From Sphingomonas faeni (lineage in GTDB: Bacteria > Pseudomonadota > Alphaproteobacteria > Sphingomonadales > Sphingomonadaceae), in contig NZ_JALPNF010000001.1 of assembly GCF_023195535.1 (NCBI RefSeq), forward strand, positions 124,001-188,000: DNA of 64,000 bases, read 5' to 3'. A program made the translations under genes and the position numbers. Positions 35,817 to 44,707 of this stretch are shown piece by piece. Positions within the stretch are counted from its first letter, which is position 1, and each line of letters starts with the position of its first letter. A model generated the notes under the pieces. That model did no database searches. It had not been told where the DNA came from and worked only from the letters and a program-made list of their open reading frames with translations.

Positions 35817-37988
35817 TCAGAAGCTGGCGCGCAGGCCGATCGTGGCGGTGCGCGGGGTGCCCGGCTGCACCCAGACGGGCGAATAGCTGTTGGCGTACCA
35901 ATGGTCGTCGAACAGGTTGGCGATCGAGCCGAACAGCTGCACCCCCTCGATCAGGTCGGCCTGGCCGAACACGCGGAACAGCGTGTGCGAGGGCAGCGTG
36001 AAGTCGGTCCCGGTTTCGCCGTTGCGCGCGCCGACATGCTGGACGCCGGCCCCGACCAGCAGGTCGCGCGTGCCCGCCTTGAACCGCTTGGCCGCCTGCA
36101 TGTTGAGATTGTGCTTAGGGATGTTGATCAGCGGGTCGCCCGGCTCGATCTGGAACGAGAAATTCGGGTCGAGCACGCGCGACCGCGCCTCGGCATCGGT
36201 ATAGGCATAGCTCAGCAGCAGCTCGATCCCGCCGGGCAGCCGGCCGTTCAGGTCCGCCTCGATCCCCCTGCTGCGCGCCTTGCCGATCGCGATCGAGAAA
36301 CCGGGATTGGCGGTGTCGGTGGCCAGCACGTTGGATTTCTCGAGCTGATAGGCCGCCAGCGTGCCGGTTAGCCGGCCACCCAGCGCGGTCAGCTTCACCC
36401 CGGCCTCGATCGACTTGCTGGTTTCGGGCTCGAACACGTTGCCGTTCGCGTCCGCGCCGATATTGGCGCGGTAGCCCTCGCCATACGCCGCATACAGCGA
36501 CAGCGGCGTGCTGAGTTCATAGACGATCCCCGCCTGCGGGCTGAAGCGGCTGCGCTTGCGCCGACCCAGCACGTTGGTCAGCCGGTTGTCGACGCGGAGC
36601 AGAAAGTCGTCGTAGCGGCCGCCGACACGAACCTGCAACCGATCGGTCAGGCTGACCTGGTCCTGCACATAGGCACCCATCGTGCGCTGTACGTCGAGCC
36701 GGTTGGTGATCGGCGCGGTCGCAGGCACCGGATAGCGGCCATAGACCGGGTTCTGGAGATCGAGCACATAGCCCGCCTGATCGGTCGTCGTCGCGGTCAC
36801 GACTGGCCCGCGATAGCGCGTGAACAGCTGGTCGGTATCGAAATAGTCGAAATCCCCGCCCATCAGGACACGGTGACGCAGCCCCCCCGTGGCGAACTCG
36901 CCGGCCAGTTCGGCGCGCAGCACGCTGTGCTCGGAGGTGTACTGGCGGGTGCGCCGCTGCCGCGACAGCGATCGACCGTCGATATAGAGCTTCTGGCGCG
37001 ATCGCAGCGTTTCCGCGTCCGACGATGCGCCCGTCAGCCGCGTGTCGCGGTGGCTGGCGCCTACCGACAGCGACCACCTGTCGCTGAAGTCGTGCTGGAG
37101 ACGCAACTGGTGGCCGGTGGCGCGCGCAACGGTGTCGCCGTCGCTCGGTTCGCCCAGGAACCGGGAGCGCGGCATCGTGTCGAAATTCCCGTTGAGCACG
37201 ACGATACCGCGATCGAACGGCACCTCGACGCGCGTCCATTCGAAATCATAGGTGACACGCGTGGCATCGCCCAGTTTCAGGCCGATCGACGGGAGGAAGC
37301 CCCAGCGCTTTTGCGCCACCGTGTCGCGGAACGTGTCGCCGCTTTCGGCATAGCCGATCAGCCGCGCCGACAGCGTGTCGGTCAGCGCCAGGTTGGCATC
37401 GCCCTCGGCACGGACGGTGTCGAAGCTGCGATATTGCAGCGATGCGGTGCCGAAGGTCCGGCCGAGTTCCGCCTGTTTCGTGACTAGGTTGATCGAGCCG
37501 CCGGGTTCGCCGCGGCCCAGCACCGCTGCGGCCGGCCCCTTCAGCACTTCGACGCGCTCGATCCCCGCGACGTCACGCTGCCCGCTGAACCCGCGCCCGG
37601 CGTTGAACCCGTTGACCAGATAGCCGCTCGGCAGATTCTCGTCGCCGGCAAAGCCGCGCACCGCAAAACTGTCCCACAGCCCGCCGAGCGTGTTCTGCCG
37701 CACCACCGATGCGTTCAGGTCGAGCGCGTCGGTCAACCGCGTGATGGCATTCTCGGCGATCACCGTGTCGTCGATCGTCGCGATCGCCTGCGGGATCTCG
37801 CGTAGCGTGAAGTTGCCGCGATACGGTTGCCGCACCCCGGTCACCGTGATTTCCTCACGTTCGCTTTCGGTTCGGCCCCGTTCGGACCGGCCTTCCTCGT
37901 CCGACTGCGCAACGGCAGGGGCGTAAGACAAGGCAATGGCAAGCGGAATGGCACCGGCCATCGAGGCGGCACGCATGGACAGACGCAA
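35817..37988 (-). CDS. TonB-dependent siderophore-type receptor
   Basis: A 723-residue receptor of the ferric-siderophore subgroup. The plug carries TLREIPQAIATIDDTVIAEN and GIERVEVLKGPAAAVLGRGE with PGGSINLVTK, the usual TIGR01783-type signature. The barrel ends in TATIGLRASF. The start is a TTG: AGGGGA lies seven bases upstream of it, whereas the ATG four codons later has no site. It is operonic with the M14 peptidase and divergent from an ABC exporter. No siderophore biosynthesis genes are in view, so it may take up a foreign siderophore or another metallophore peptide. Confidence 0.92.
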   Translation of the reverse strand: MRLSMRAASMAGAIPLAIALSYAPAVAQSDEEGRSERGRTESEREEITVTGVRQPYRGNFTLREIPQAIATIDDTVIAENAITRLTDALDLNASVVRQNTLGGLWDSFAVRGFAGDENLPSGYLVNGFNAGRGFSGQRDVAGIERVEVLKGPAAAVLGRGEPGGSINLVTKQAELGRTFGTASLQYRSFDTVRAEGDANLALTDTLSARLIGYAESGDTFRDTVAQKRWGFLPSIGLKLGDATRVTYDFEWTRVEVPFDRGIVVLNGNFDTMPRSRFLGEPSDGDTVARATGHQLRLQHDFSDRWSLSVGASHRDTRLTGASSDAETLRSRQKLYIDGRSLSRQRRTRQYTSEHSVLRAELAGEFATGGLRHRVLMGGDFDYFDTDQLFTRYRGPVVTATTTDQAGYVLDLQNPVYGRYPVPATAPITNRLDVQRTMGAYVQDQVSLTDRLQVRVGGRYDDFLLRVDNRLTNVLGRRKRSRFSPQAGIVYELSTPLSLYAAYGEGYRANIGADANGNVFEPETSKSIEAGVKLTALGGRLTGTLAAYQLEKSNVLATDTANPGFSIAIGKARSRGIEADLNGRLPGGIELLLSYAYTDAEARSRVLDPNFSFQIEPGDPLINIPKHNLNMQAAKRFKAGTRDLLVGAGVQHVGARNGETGTDFTLPSHTLFRVFGQADLIEGVQLFGSIANLFDDHWYANSYSPVWVQPGTPRTATIGLRASF

Positions 37989-38062
37989 GACAATATCCCC
38001 TTCGGCAATTCGGATCGGGAGCGCTGCGACGCTCCGAACTGGCCTGCCTATGAAGGTTATGA

Positions 38063-38091
38063 TGTAACATCGTCAATGATATCTTGTTACA
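38063..38091. promoter_or_regulatory. Inverted repeat between the siderophore-type TBDR and ABC genes
   Basis: TGTAACA and TGTTACA, exact reverse complements, are separated by 15 bases in an AT-rich stretch of the divergent promoter. The two half sites are about two helical turns apart (centre to centre), as expected for a dimeric regulator controlling both operons. It does not look like a standard Fur box. Confidence 0.5.
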
Positions 38092-38148
38092 CAGGCGTCG
38101 ACCGGGCATTGAGCGTCGATGTTCATTGCCGAGGATTTGATACGCCCG

Positions 38149-38877
38149 ATGACCGAACCGATCCTGATCGACGATCTGACGTTCGCGTACGATACGCATG
38201 ACGTCCTCAACGGCCTGTCGCTGCGCGTACCGGCGGGCAGCATTACCGCGTTGCTGGGTGGCAATGGCGCCGGCAAATCGACGACCCTGTCGACATTGCT
38301 CGGATTCACGCGGGCACGATCGGGGACGGTCGAGGTTTGCGGGATGAATCCGGCGACCGATCCCGACGCGGTGCGACGGCGGATCGCGTATCTGCCGGAG
38401 AACGTCGCGCTCTACGAGCATCTGACGGCGGTCGAGAACGCCGACTATCTGCTCGCGCTTTCCGGCGAGCGCCAGGGGCATGATGCCATCACCGCGGCGC
38501 TTGCTGCGGCCGGCTTGCAGGATCAGGCGTGGCACCAGCGGCTCGGCGGCTTCTCCAAGGGGATGCGGCAGAAGGTCGCGATCGCGGTGGCGCTGCTGCG
38601 GCAGGTGCCGGTGCTGCTGCTCGACGAGCCAACATCGGGGCTAGATCCGCGCGCGACCGCCGACTTCTCGCAGCTTCTCTTGCAGGTCCGGGAACGGGGC
38701 ACCGCCATATTGATGGTGACGCACGACCTTCTCTCCGCCGCCGACATCGCCGACCGCATCGCCTTTCTGGAAGCGGGACGCGTCGCGCACGAAGTGCGGG
38801 CGGACGGCCCCGAGCGGTTCGACGTTCGCGCGCTGCACGCCCGTTTCCAGCTCGGCGGCGATCGGTTGGCGGCATGA
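38149..38877 (+). CDS. ABC transporter ATP-binding protein
   Basis: A 242-residue ATPase with Walker A (GGNGAGKSTT), signature (GGFSKGMRQK), Walker B (VLLLDEPTSGLD) and the switch histidine (VTHDLL). It belongs to the group that pairs with ABC-2 permeases (CcmA/NatA/GldA-like). The ATG at 38149 opens the domain (MTEPILIDDLTFAY); an ATG at 38119 would add ten residues and cannot be excluded. The stop overlaps the first permease (ATGA). Confidence 0.92.
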   Translation: MTEPILIDDLTFAYDTHDVLNGLSLRVPAGSITALLGGNGAGKSTTLSTLLGFTRARSGTVEVCGMNPATDPDAVRRRIAYLPENVALYEHLTAVENADYLLALSGERQGHDAITAALAAAGLQDQAWHQRLGGFSKGMRQKVAIAVALLRQVPVLLLDEPTSGLDPRATADFSQLLLQVRERGTAILMVTHDLLSAADIADRIAFLEAGRVAHEVRADGPERFDVRALHARFQLGGDRLAA

Positions 38878-40310
38878 GCGCGGTCGGACTGATCGCGCGC
38901 GACGAAATCCGCCTGATGACGCGCAACCGCGTCGCCATCATCGCCTTCGTCCTGGTCGTGCTGCTGACATTGGTCGCGGTCGCCAGTTCCTGGGCGCACC
39001 AGCGCGGGATCGCCGAGCTGCGCGCGCGTCAGGCCGAGGCGGCAGAGACGGCGTTCAAGGCGCAGCCCGACCGACACCCCCACCGTGTCGTTCACTATGG
39101 CACATTCATCTTCCGCCCACTGGGGCCGCTGGCCGCGTTCGATCCCGGCGTCGATGCATTCACGGGCAACAGCATGTTCCTGGAGGGGCATCGCCAGAAC
39201 AGCGCCAATTTCGGCGATGTACGGCAAAGCTCGTTGCTGGTGCGCTTCGGCCAGTTGACGCCAGCCTTCGTTCTGCAGGTGGTTGCGCCGTTGCTGCTGA
39301 TCTTCCTGGGCTATGGCGCGCTGGCGCGGGAGACCGAACGCGGCACGGTGCGCGTGCTGATGCTGCAAGGCGCCGCCCGCGGGCAGATCGTTCGCGGCAA
39401 GCTGCTCGCGTTGGGGGCGGCAGCGCTGCTTGCCGGGCTGCCGGCGATGATCGGCCTGGTCGCGATCGCCGGCCAGCCCGGCGCGTTGGTCTGGCCGATG
39501 CTGGTGCTCGCGCTAGGCTATATCGGCTATCTGGCGCTGTGGACCGTGTTGATCCTGCTCGTATCGGCGTCGGTCCGCCGCAGCCGCGATGCGCTCCTCG
39601 CGCTGGTCGCGGTGTGGGCGGTCGCGGTGGTGCTGTTGCCCCGTGTCGCACCCGACCTCGCCAGCGCCGCGATTCCCCTGACCAACCGGCTGCAGACCGA
39701 AGTCGCGGTCGCGCGCGACCTGCGCACGATGGGGGACAGCCACAATCCCGACGATCCCCATTTCGCGCAGTTCAAGCAGGCGCTGCTCGCGCGCTACGGC
39801 GTCGCGAAGGTCGAGGATCTGCCGATCAACTACAAGGGCGCGCTGGGCATCGAGGGCGAGCGGCTGACCTCGGCGGTCTATGGCCGCTATGCGACTGCGA
39901 ACCACGCCGCGCAGGCGCGACAGAATAGCTTGGTCGACGCTATGGGATTGCTGAGCCCGGCTATCGCACTGCGGTCTTTGTCGATGGCCGCCGCGGGCAC
40001 CGACCTTGCCGGGCACCAGCGGTTCCTGGAGCAGGCGGAGGCCTATCGCTACGCGCTCGTCCAACGGCTGAACCGGATGCAGATGGAGGACGTCAGCTAT
40101 GCCGACGACGGCGCGACCGATGCCGGCGCGGACCGTCGCAAGCGCGTCTCCGCGCGCAATTGGCAGGCCATGCCGGACTTCAGGTTCATCGCGCCCGACG
40201 GTCGCACACTCGCCGCCGCCGCACTGCCCGGGCTTGCCATCGTGTTCGCCTGGCTGGCGGGGGCGCTGATCCTGCTGATGGTCGCGTCGCGTCGATTGGG
40301 AGCACGATGA
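38874..40310 (+). CDS. ABC-2 type permease with DUF3526, first of two
   Basis: A 478-residue membrane protein: one N-terminal helix (residues 20-40), a periplasmic segment, a cluster of helices at about 120-275 (VVAPLLLIFLGYGALARETE followed by RGTVRVLMLQG), a large second soluble region (about 280-440) and a C-terminal helix. This layout is typical of DUF3526 ABC permeases. It overlaps the ATPase gene and the second permease by four bases each. With the next gene it should form the heterodimeric membrane part of an exporter or envelope-maintenance ABC complex. Confidence 0.87.
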   Translation: MSAVGLIARDEIRLMTRNRVAIIAFVLVVLLTLVAVASSWAHQRGIAELRARQAEAAETAFKAQPDRHPHRVVHYGTFIFRPLGPLAAFDPGVDAFTGNSMFLEGHRQNSANFGDVRQSSLLVRFGQLTPAFVLQVVAPLLLIFLGYGALARETERGTVRVLMLQGAARGQIVRGKLLALGAAALLAGLPAMIGLVAIAGQPGALVWPMLVLALGYIGYLALWTVLILLVSASVRRSRDALLALVAVWAVAVVLLPRVAPDLASAAIPLTNRLQTEVAVARDLRTMGDSHNPDDPHFAQFKQALLARYGVAKVEDLPINYKGALGIEGERLTSAVYGRYATANHAAQARQNSLVDAMGLLSPAIALRSLSMAAAGTDLAGHQRFLEQAEAYRYALVQRLNRMQMEDVSYADDGATDAGADRRKRVSARNWQAMPDFRFIAPDGRTLAAAALPGLAIVFAWLAGALILLMVASRRLGAR

Positions 40311-41572
40311 TGGGCCTGTTCCGCTATGAATTCCGGCTGTTGCTGCGCCAGCGCCTCACGGTCGGCGCGCTGGCCCTGCTCGCGCTGCTGACGGTGGCCG
40401 CGCTTGCTATGGGGATGGCCGAAGTCGCTCGCCAGCGCGCCGCCATCGCCGCCATCCCAGCCGCCCAAGCCGAGGATATCGGGGCGATCGCCGACTATGT
40501 CGATCGTACCAAGGATGCGGGGAGCGCCGCCTATTACAGCTTCCATCCGACCTGGGATGCGCCCGCGCCGCTCGCCTTCGCCGCGCTCGGCATGCGCGAT
40601 GTGGCACCGTACATCCTGCGGGTCCGCACGCTGGGGCTGGAGGCGCAGATCTACGACGGCGACACCTTCAATCCCGAACTCGCACTGCCCGGCCGGTTCG
40701 ATTTCGCCTTCGTGCTGGTGTTCCTCGCGCCGCTGTTCGTGATCGCGCTGTTTCACGATCTGCGGTCGGCCGAGCGCGAGGCGGGGCGGCAGAGGATGCT
40801 CGATGCGTTGCCGAACGGGGGGCGTGCGCTGTGGCGCCGCCGGACGCTGCTTCGCTTCCTGCTGACATGGAGCGCGCTCGGCATACCCTTCGGCATCGCC
40901 GCGGCATTCGCGGGCGTCGGCGTCGCATCGATCCTGATCGTCCTTGCCGTGGTCGCCGCCTATCTGCTGTTCTGGGTCGCACTCGCCGCGCTGATCGGCC
41001 GGTTGCGCTGGAGTTCGGTCGCCAACGCAGCGGCGCTGGCGGCGGCATGGCTCGTGCTGGTGCTGATCGTCCCGACCTTGTGCAACGTGGCGATCAACGC
41101 TGCGATCCCGGTAAACCAGGGCGCGGAGATCGCGATGGCGCAGCGTGAAGCGGTCAACGGCGCGTGGGACGTGCCCCGCGAAGCCACCATGCGGCGCTTC
41201 TACGCCCGCCATCCCGAATGGGCGGATTCGGCGCCGCTCGGTCCCGAATTCCATTACAAATGGTATCTGGCCTTCCACGAGAATGGTGACGAAAGCGTCG
41301 CCCCCGCGGTTCGCGCCTATCGCCAGGGCCTGGAAGCGCGCGATGCCGCGGGCCGTGCGCTCGGCTGGGTGCTGCCTTCGGTTGGCGTGCAGGCACTGCT
41401 GACCCGGATCGCGCATACCGACCTGACGGCTCAACTCGCCTATCAGGACCGTATCCGCGCGTTCCACCAGCGTCTCCGCACCTTCTACTACGGCTATCTC
41501 TTCCGCGACCGACCGTTCGGCAGAACCGATTTCGACCGCGCGCCCCGCTTCGACGATCGAGATCGTGGCTGA
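40307..41572 (+). CDS. ABC-2 type permease with DUF3526, second of two
   Basis: A 421-residue paralogue of the preceding permease with the same plan: N-terminal helix (RQRLTVGALALLALLTVAAL), periplasmic segment, helices around 140-270 (FVLVFLAPLFVIALFHDLRS, then AEREAGRQRMLDALP) and a long soluble C-terminal domain. It lacks the final helix of its partner. The ATG-ATG start overlaps the previous stop. The substrate is unknown; the divergent TBDR/M14 operon suggests metal-peptide handling. Confidence 0.87.
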   Translation: MMGLFRYEFRLLLRQRLTVGALALLALLTVAALAMGMAEVARQRAAIAAIPAAQAEDIGAIADYVDRTKDAGSAAYYSFHPTWDAPAPLAFAALGMRDVAPYILRVRTLGLEAQIYDGDTFNPELALPGRFDFAFVLVFLAPLFVIALFHDLRSAEREAGRQRMLDALPNGGRALWRRRTLLRFLLTWSALGIPFGIAAAFAGVGVASILIVLAVVAAYLLFWVALAALIGRLRWSSVANAAALAAAWLVLVLIVPTLCNVAINAAIPVNQGAEIAMAQREAVNGAWDVPREATMRRFYARHPEWADSAPLGPEFHYKWYLAFHENGDESVAPAVRAYRQGLEARDAAGRALGWVLPSVGVQALLTRIAHTDLTAQLAYQDRIRAFHQRLRTFYYGYLFRDRPFGRTDFDRAPRFDDRDRG

Positions 41573-41757
41573 CGGCAAGCGCGCGGTCCTTCGCGGTTAA
41601 ACCGGGGCGGGAGCAAGCGTTGCGACGGAGTTGACGACCGCGTTCAGCCATTCCATAGGGCGCGGCGGCGATGGATTTCCGCCGGGCAATGTGGCCGAAC
41701 CGCTCTGACAAGAGCTGATGATTCCTACTTGGCGCCCTGGGGCAGCAAGGAGGATTC

Positions 41758-43113
41758 GTGCGCGCTACCTTTCATAATCTCATCCGCGAACTGCATGTCG
41801 CCGTATTCGTCCGCGACCGTCGCGATCACGCTTTGTCGGTCCTACGCTGGGTGCTGGTTCTCGTGCCGATCGCCGCGCTCATCGGCACGCTATGCGCCGC
41901 GTTCCTGTGGAGCTTGGATGCCGTCACGCGATTGCGCTTCGCCTTCCCGTGGCTGCTCTACTTGCTGCCGCTGGGCGGTTTCGCGGTCGGGCTGCTCTAT
42001 CATCTGACAGGTCGCTCGGTGGAGGGCGGCAACAATCTCATCGTCGAGCAGATCCATGAACCGGGCGGCGGCGTGCCGCTGCGTATGGCACCGCTGATCT
42101 TCCTCGGTACGGTGGTGACTCATCTGTTCGGCGGGTCGGCCGGGCGCGAAGGCACCGCAGTCCAGCTGGGCGGCAGTCTCGCCAGCGGCTTGGGCCGCGC
42201 GCTGAAGCTCGACGCGGACGACACCCGCATCCTGTTGATGACCGGCATCGCGGCCGGGTTTGGCGCGGTGTTCGGTACGCCGATCGCGGGGGCGGTGTTC
42301 GCGCTGGAGGTGTTGGCGATCGGCCGGGTCGAATATCGCGGACTGGTACCGTGCCTGCTCGCCGCGCTGGTCGGGGATTGGACGTGCCTTGCCTGGGGTA
42401 TCCACCACGGCGTCTATCGTATCGATACGCTCGTGCCGGTCGATGCCCTGCTCGTCGCCAAGGCGGGTATCGCCGGCGTGGCGTTCGGGCTGGTCGGCCT
42501 CGTCTTTGCGGAATGCAATCACGCCCTGGGCGGTTGGCTCAAGCGGGTCGTATCCTATGGCCCGCTTCGCCCGGTCATCGGCGGGATCGCGGTCATCCTG
42601 CTCGTCCATCTTTTCGGAACGCGCGACTATCTCGGGCTTGGTACGCTTGCGGCGGCCCCCGACAGCATCACCATCGCCAGCTTTTTCGGGCCGGACACGC
42701 ATCCCTGGAGCTGGGCGCTAAAGCTCCTGTTCACGGTCGTGACGCTCAGCGCCGGCTTCAAGGGCGGCGAGGTGACACCGTTGTTCTTCATCGGCGCGGC
42801 GCTCGGCAGCGCGCTCGCGCCGATATTCGGCGTCCCGACGGGCGTGTTCGCGGCGATCGGCTTTGTCGCTGTGTTCGCGGGCGCGGCGAATACACCGCTC
42901 GCCTGCACCTTCATGGGGATCGAGCTGTTCGGTGCGACCTATGCCGTGCCGATCGCGGTCGCCTGCTTCGTCGCCTATCTGTGTTCCGGCCATAACGGCA
43001 TCTATCTGTCGCAGCGCGTCGCCATTCCGAAGGTGCCGACCAACGGTCTCGCCTCGAACGCGACCCTGCGGGACGCCCGCGCGCATCGTGCCGTGCGCCG
43101 CCCGCGCCCTTGA
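41758..43113 (+). CDS. ClC-family chloride channel/transporter
   Basis: A 451-residue polytopic protein starting at a GTG with an excellent AAGGAGG six bases upstream. Family motifs are [20 protein letters not shown] (the G-R/K-E-G-x box with the gating glutamate) and [20 protein letters not shown] (the second anion-binding loop). The first selectivity loop is unusual: where most ClCs have GSGIP, this one reads VEGGNNL, as in the YfeO-like branch. Whether it is a channel or a Cl-/H+ exchanger cannot be told. Confidence 0.9.
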   Translation: MRATFHNLIRELHVAVFVRDRRDHALSVLRWVLVLVPIAALIGTLCAAFLWSLDAVTRLRFAFPWLLYLLPLGGFAVGLLYHLTGRSVEGGNNLIVEQIHEPGGGVPLRMAPLIFLGTVVTHLFGGSAGREGTAVQLGGSLASGLGRALKLDADDTRILLMTGIAAGFGAVFGTPIAGAVFALEVLAIGRVEYRGLVPCLLAALVGDWTCLAWGIHHGVYRIDTLVPVDALLVAKAGIAGVAFGLVGLVFAECNHALGGWLKRVVSYGPLRPVIGGIAVILLVHLFGTRDYLGLGTLAAAPDSITIASFFGPDTHPWSWALKLLFTVVTLSAGFKGGEVTPLFFIGAALGSALAPIFGVPTGVFAAIGFVAVFAGAANTPLACTFMGIELFGATYAVPIAVACFVAYLCSGHNGIYLSQRVAIPKVPTNGLASNATLRDARAHRAVRRPRP

Positions 43114-43172
43114 ACGCCATCGTCATAGGCAGGGGCGGTTCGAGCAGGCGCAGGAAGCCAGGACCGCGCCCC

Positions 43173-43199
43173 GGGGTCGGCCTCGCATCGCGCGACCCC
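43173..43199 (+). terminator. Hairpin after the ClC gene
   Basis: GGGGTCG pairs with CGACCCC around a 13-base loop, 60 bp past the stop. No T run follows; it is a plausible but weak terminator before the carotenoid genes. Confidence 0.4.
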
Positions 43200-43345
43200 A
43201 ATCTTGCGCAACCAGGGTTAACCTTGGACGCCTCCGAAGCGAAATTGTCCGCCGGCGCCCTCGCATCGCCTCGTCGTAAGCGTTATATATGGGCTATGTT
43301 GAAGTCCCCCCGCCTGCTCGTCATCAATCCCGCCGGCCCAGTCTG

Positions 43346-43873
43346 ATGGCGTGGTTCGAAAAACTCGCGATCGTCGTCTTCATGGTGTTCTTCATGGAAT
43401 GCTTCGCATGGGCCGCCCACCGATACATCATGCACGGCTGGGGATGGGGCTGGCACAAATCGCATCACGAGGATCATGAAGGCTGGTTCGAGAAGAACGA
43501 TCTTTATGCGGTCGTCTTCGCGATCGTGCCGATCGTCCTGTTCATCGTTGGGCTTTGGTGGGAGCCCTTGTGGTGGGCGGCCCTGGGCATCACCGTCTAT
43601 GGCGGGATCTACGCCTTCGTTCATGATATGCTCGTCCATCAGCGCGGAGGCTTTCGTTGGGTGCCCAAGCAGGGGTATTTCAAGCGTCTCCTGCAGGCTC
43701 ATCGGTTGCATCACGCCGTCGAAGGCAAAGATGGTACGGTCAGCCATGGCTTTCTGTTTGCACGCAAGCCTGCGGTGCTGAAGGCGCAGTTGCGGGCGAA
43801 TGCCGATCCGCAACGGCGTACCGCACCCCTCAACAGGGCGGCGAACGCCCAACCGTTAGACGCAAGCAAGTGA
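43346..43873 (+). CDS. crtZ: Beta-carotene hydroxylase
   Basis: A 175-residue non-heme di-iron membrane hydroxylase. The histidine clusters are AAHRYIMHGWGWGWHKSHHE (His25, 30, 37, 40, 41), FVHDMLVHQR and AHRLHHAVEG, the exact CrtZ arrangement. It hydroxylates beta-ionone rings at C3, turning beta-carotene into zeaxanthin. The start at 43346 matches the family N-terminus; an in-frame ATG at 43289 would add 19 residues that look unrelated. Its stop overlaps the start of crtW (GTGA). Confidence 0.93.
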   Translation: MAWFEKLAIVVFMVFFMECFAWAAHRYIMHGWGWGWHKSHHEDHEGWFEKNDLYAVVFAIVPIVLFIVGLWWEPLWWAALGITVYGGIYAFVHDMLVHQRGGFRWVPKQGYFKRLLQAHRLHHAVEGKDGTVSHGFLFARKPAVLKAQLRANADPQRRTAPLNRAANAQPLDASK

Positions 43874-44655
43874 GCGCAGCGGCTCGTGATCGGCGAGATG
43901 TCATGAAGCGGCAGATGCGTATCAGCGTCTCGCTGGCCGCCGCCATCGTCGTGGCGTGGCTGTGCATTCATGTGACCGGCATCTTTTTCTGGCACTGGAC
44001 ATTGAGCACGGTTCCGATCGCCATTGCGATGGTCCTCGCCCAGACATGGCTGAGCACGGGGTTGTTCATCATTGCCCATGACTCGATGCACGGTGCGCTG
44101 GCGCCGGGTCATCCCAGGCTGAACCGAGCGATCGGTGCGACGTGTCTGACGCTGTACGCCTGCCTGTCCTATGCGACGTTGTTACCGCAGCATCACCTCC
44201 ATCACAAAGAGACGGGAACGGCGGGAGACCCTGACTTTCACGGCGGGGACCCGCGCCTCATGGGCTGGTTCATGCAGTTCTTCCGTACCTATTATTCTCA
44301 CGGACAGATTGCGCGCATAACCGTGATGGCGCTGATCTATACCCTGTTGCTCGGCGCGCCGCTCGGTAACATCGTCATCTTCTGGGCACTGCCGGCCTTG
44401 GGTGCGGTCGCACAGTTGTTCGTGTTCGGTACCTGGCTGCCGCACCGGGAGCGGACGGAACCCTTCGTCGATTCCCATCGCGCCCACAGCGTCAGCATCG
44501 GTCCGGCATTGTCGCTGCTGACCTGTTTTCATTTTGGCGGCTATCACCACGAGCATCATCTGTTCCCAGGGACGCCGTGGTGGGGGCTTCCGGCGAAACG
44601 GCGTGACATTGCCGCGCGGACTCCCGATCGCCAGCGGGTGAAGGATCTAGCCTGA
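43870..44655 (+). CDS. crtW: Beta-carotene ketolase
   Basis: A membrane fatty-acid-desaturase-like ketolase with the CrtW boxes IAHDSMHG, QHHLHHKETGTAGDPDFH and FHFGGYHHEHHLFP, plus TFGTWLPHR-like FVFGTWLPHRERTEPFVDSH. It adds 4-keto groups to beta-carotene or zeaxanthin. The GTG at 43870 overlaps the crtZ stop; an ATG at 43903, preceded by GGCGAGA, is an alternative start. With crtZ it would give astaxanthin or related ketocarotenoids, provided that beta-carotene is made by genes elsewhere. Confidence 0.93.
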   Translation: MSAAARDRRDVMKRQMRISVSLAAAIVVAWLCIHVTGIFFWHWTLSTVPIAIAMVLAQTWLSTGLFIIAHDSMHGALAPGHPRLNRAIGATCLTLYACLSYATLLPQHHLHHKETGTAGDPDFHGGDPRLMGWFMQFFRTYYSHGQIARITVMALIYTLLLGAPLGNIVIFWALPALGAVAQLFVFGTWLPHRERTEPFVDSHRAHSVSIGPALSLLTCFHFGGYHHEHHLFPGTPWWGLPAKRRDIAARTPDRQRVKDLA

Positions 44656-44707
44656 CACTCGCAGTCAGGCTCGCTGTAATGCCGAGGACCGGTCCGTGCC
44701 TGGCCGT

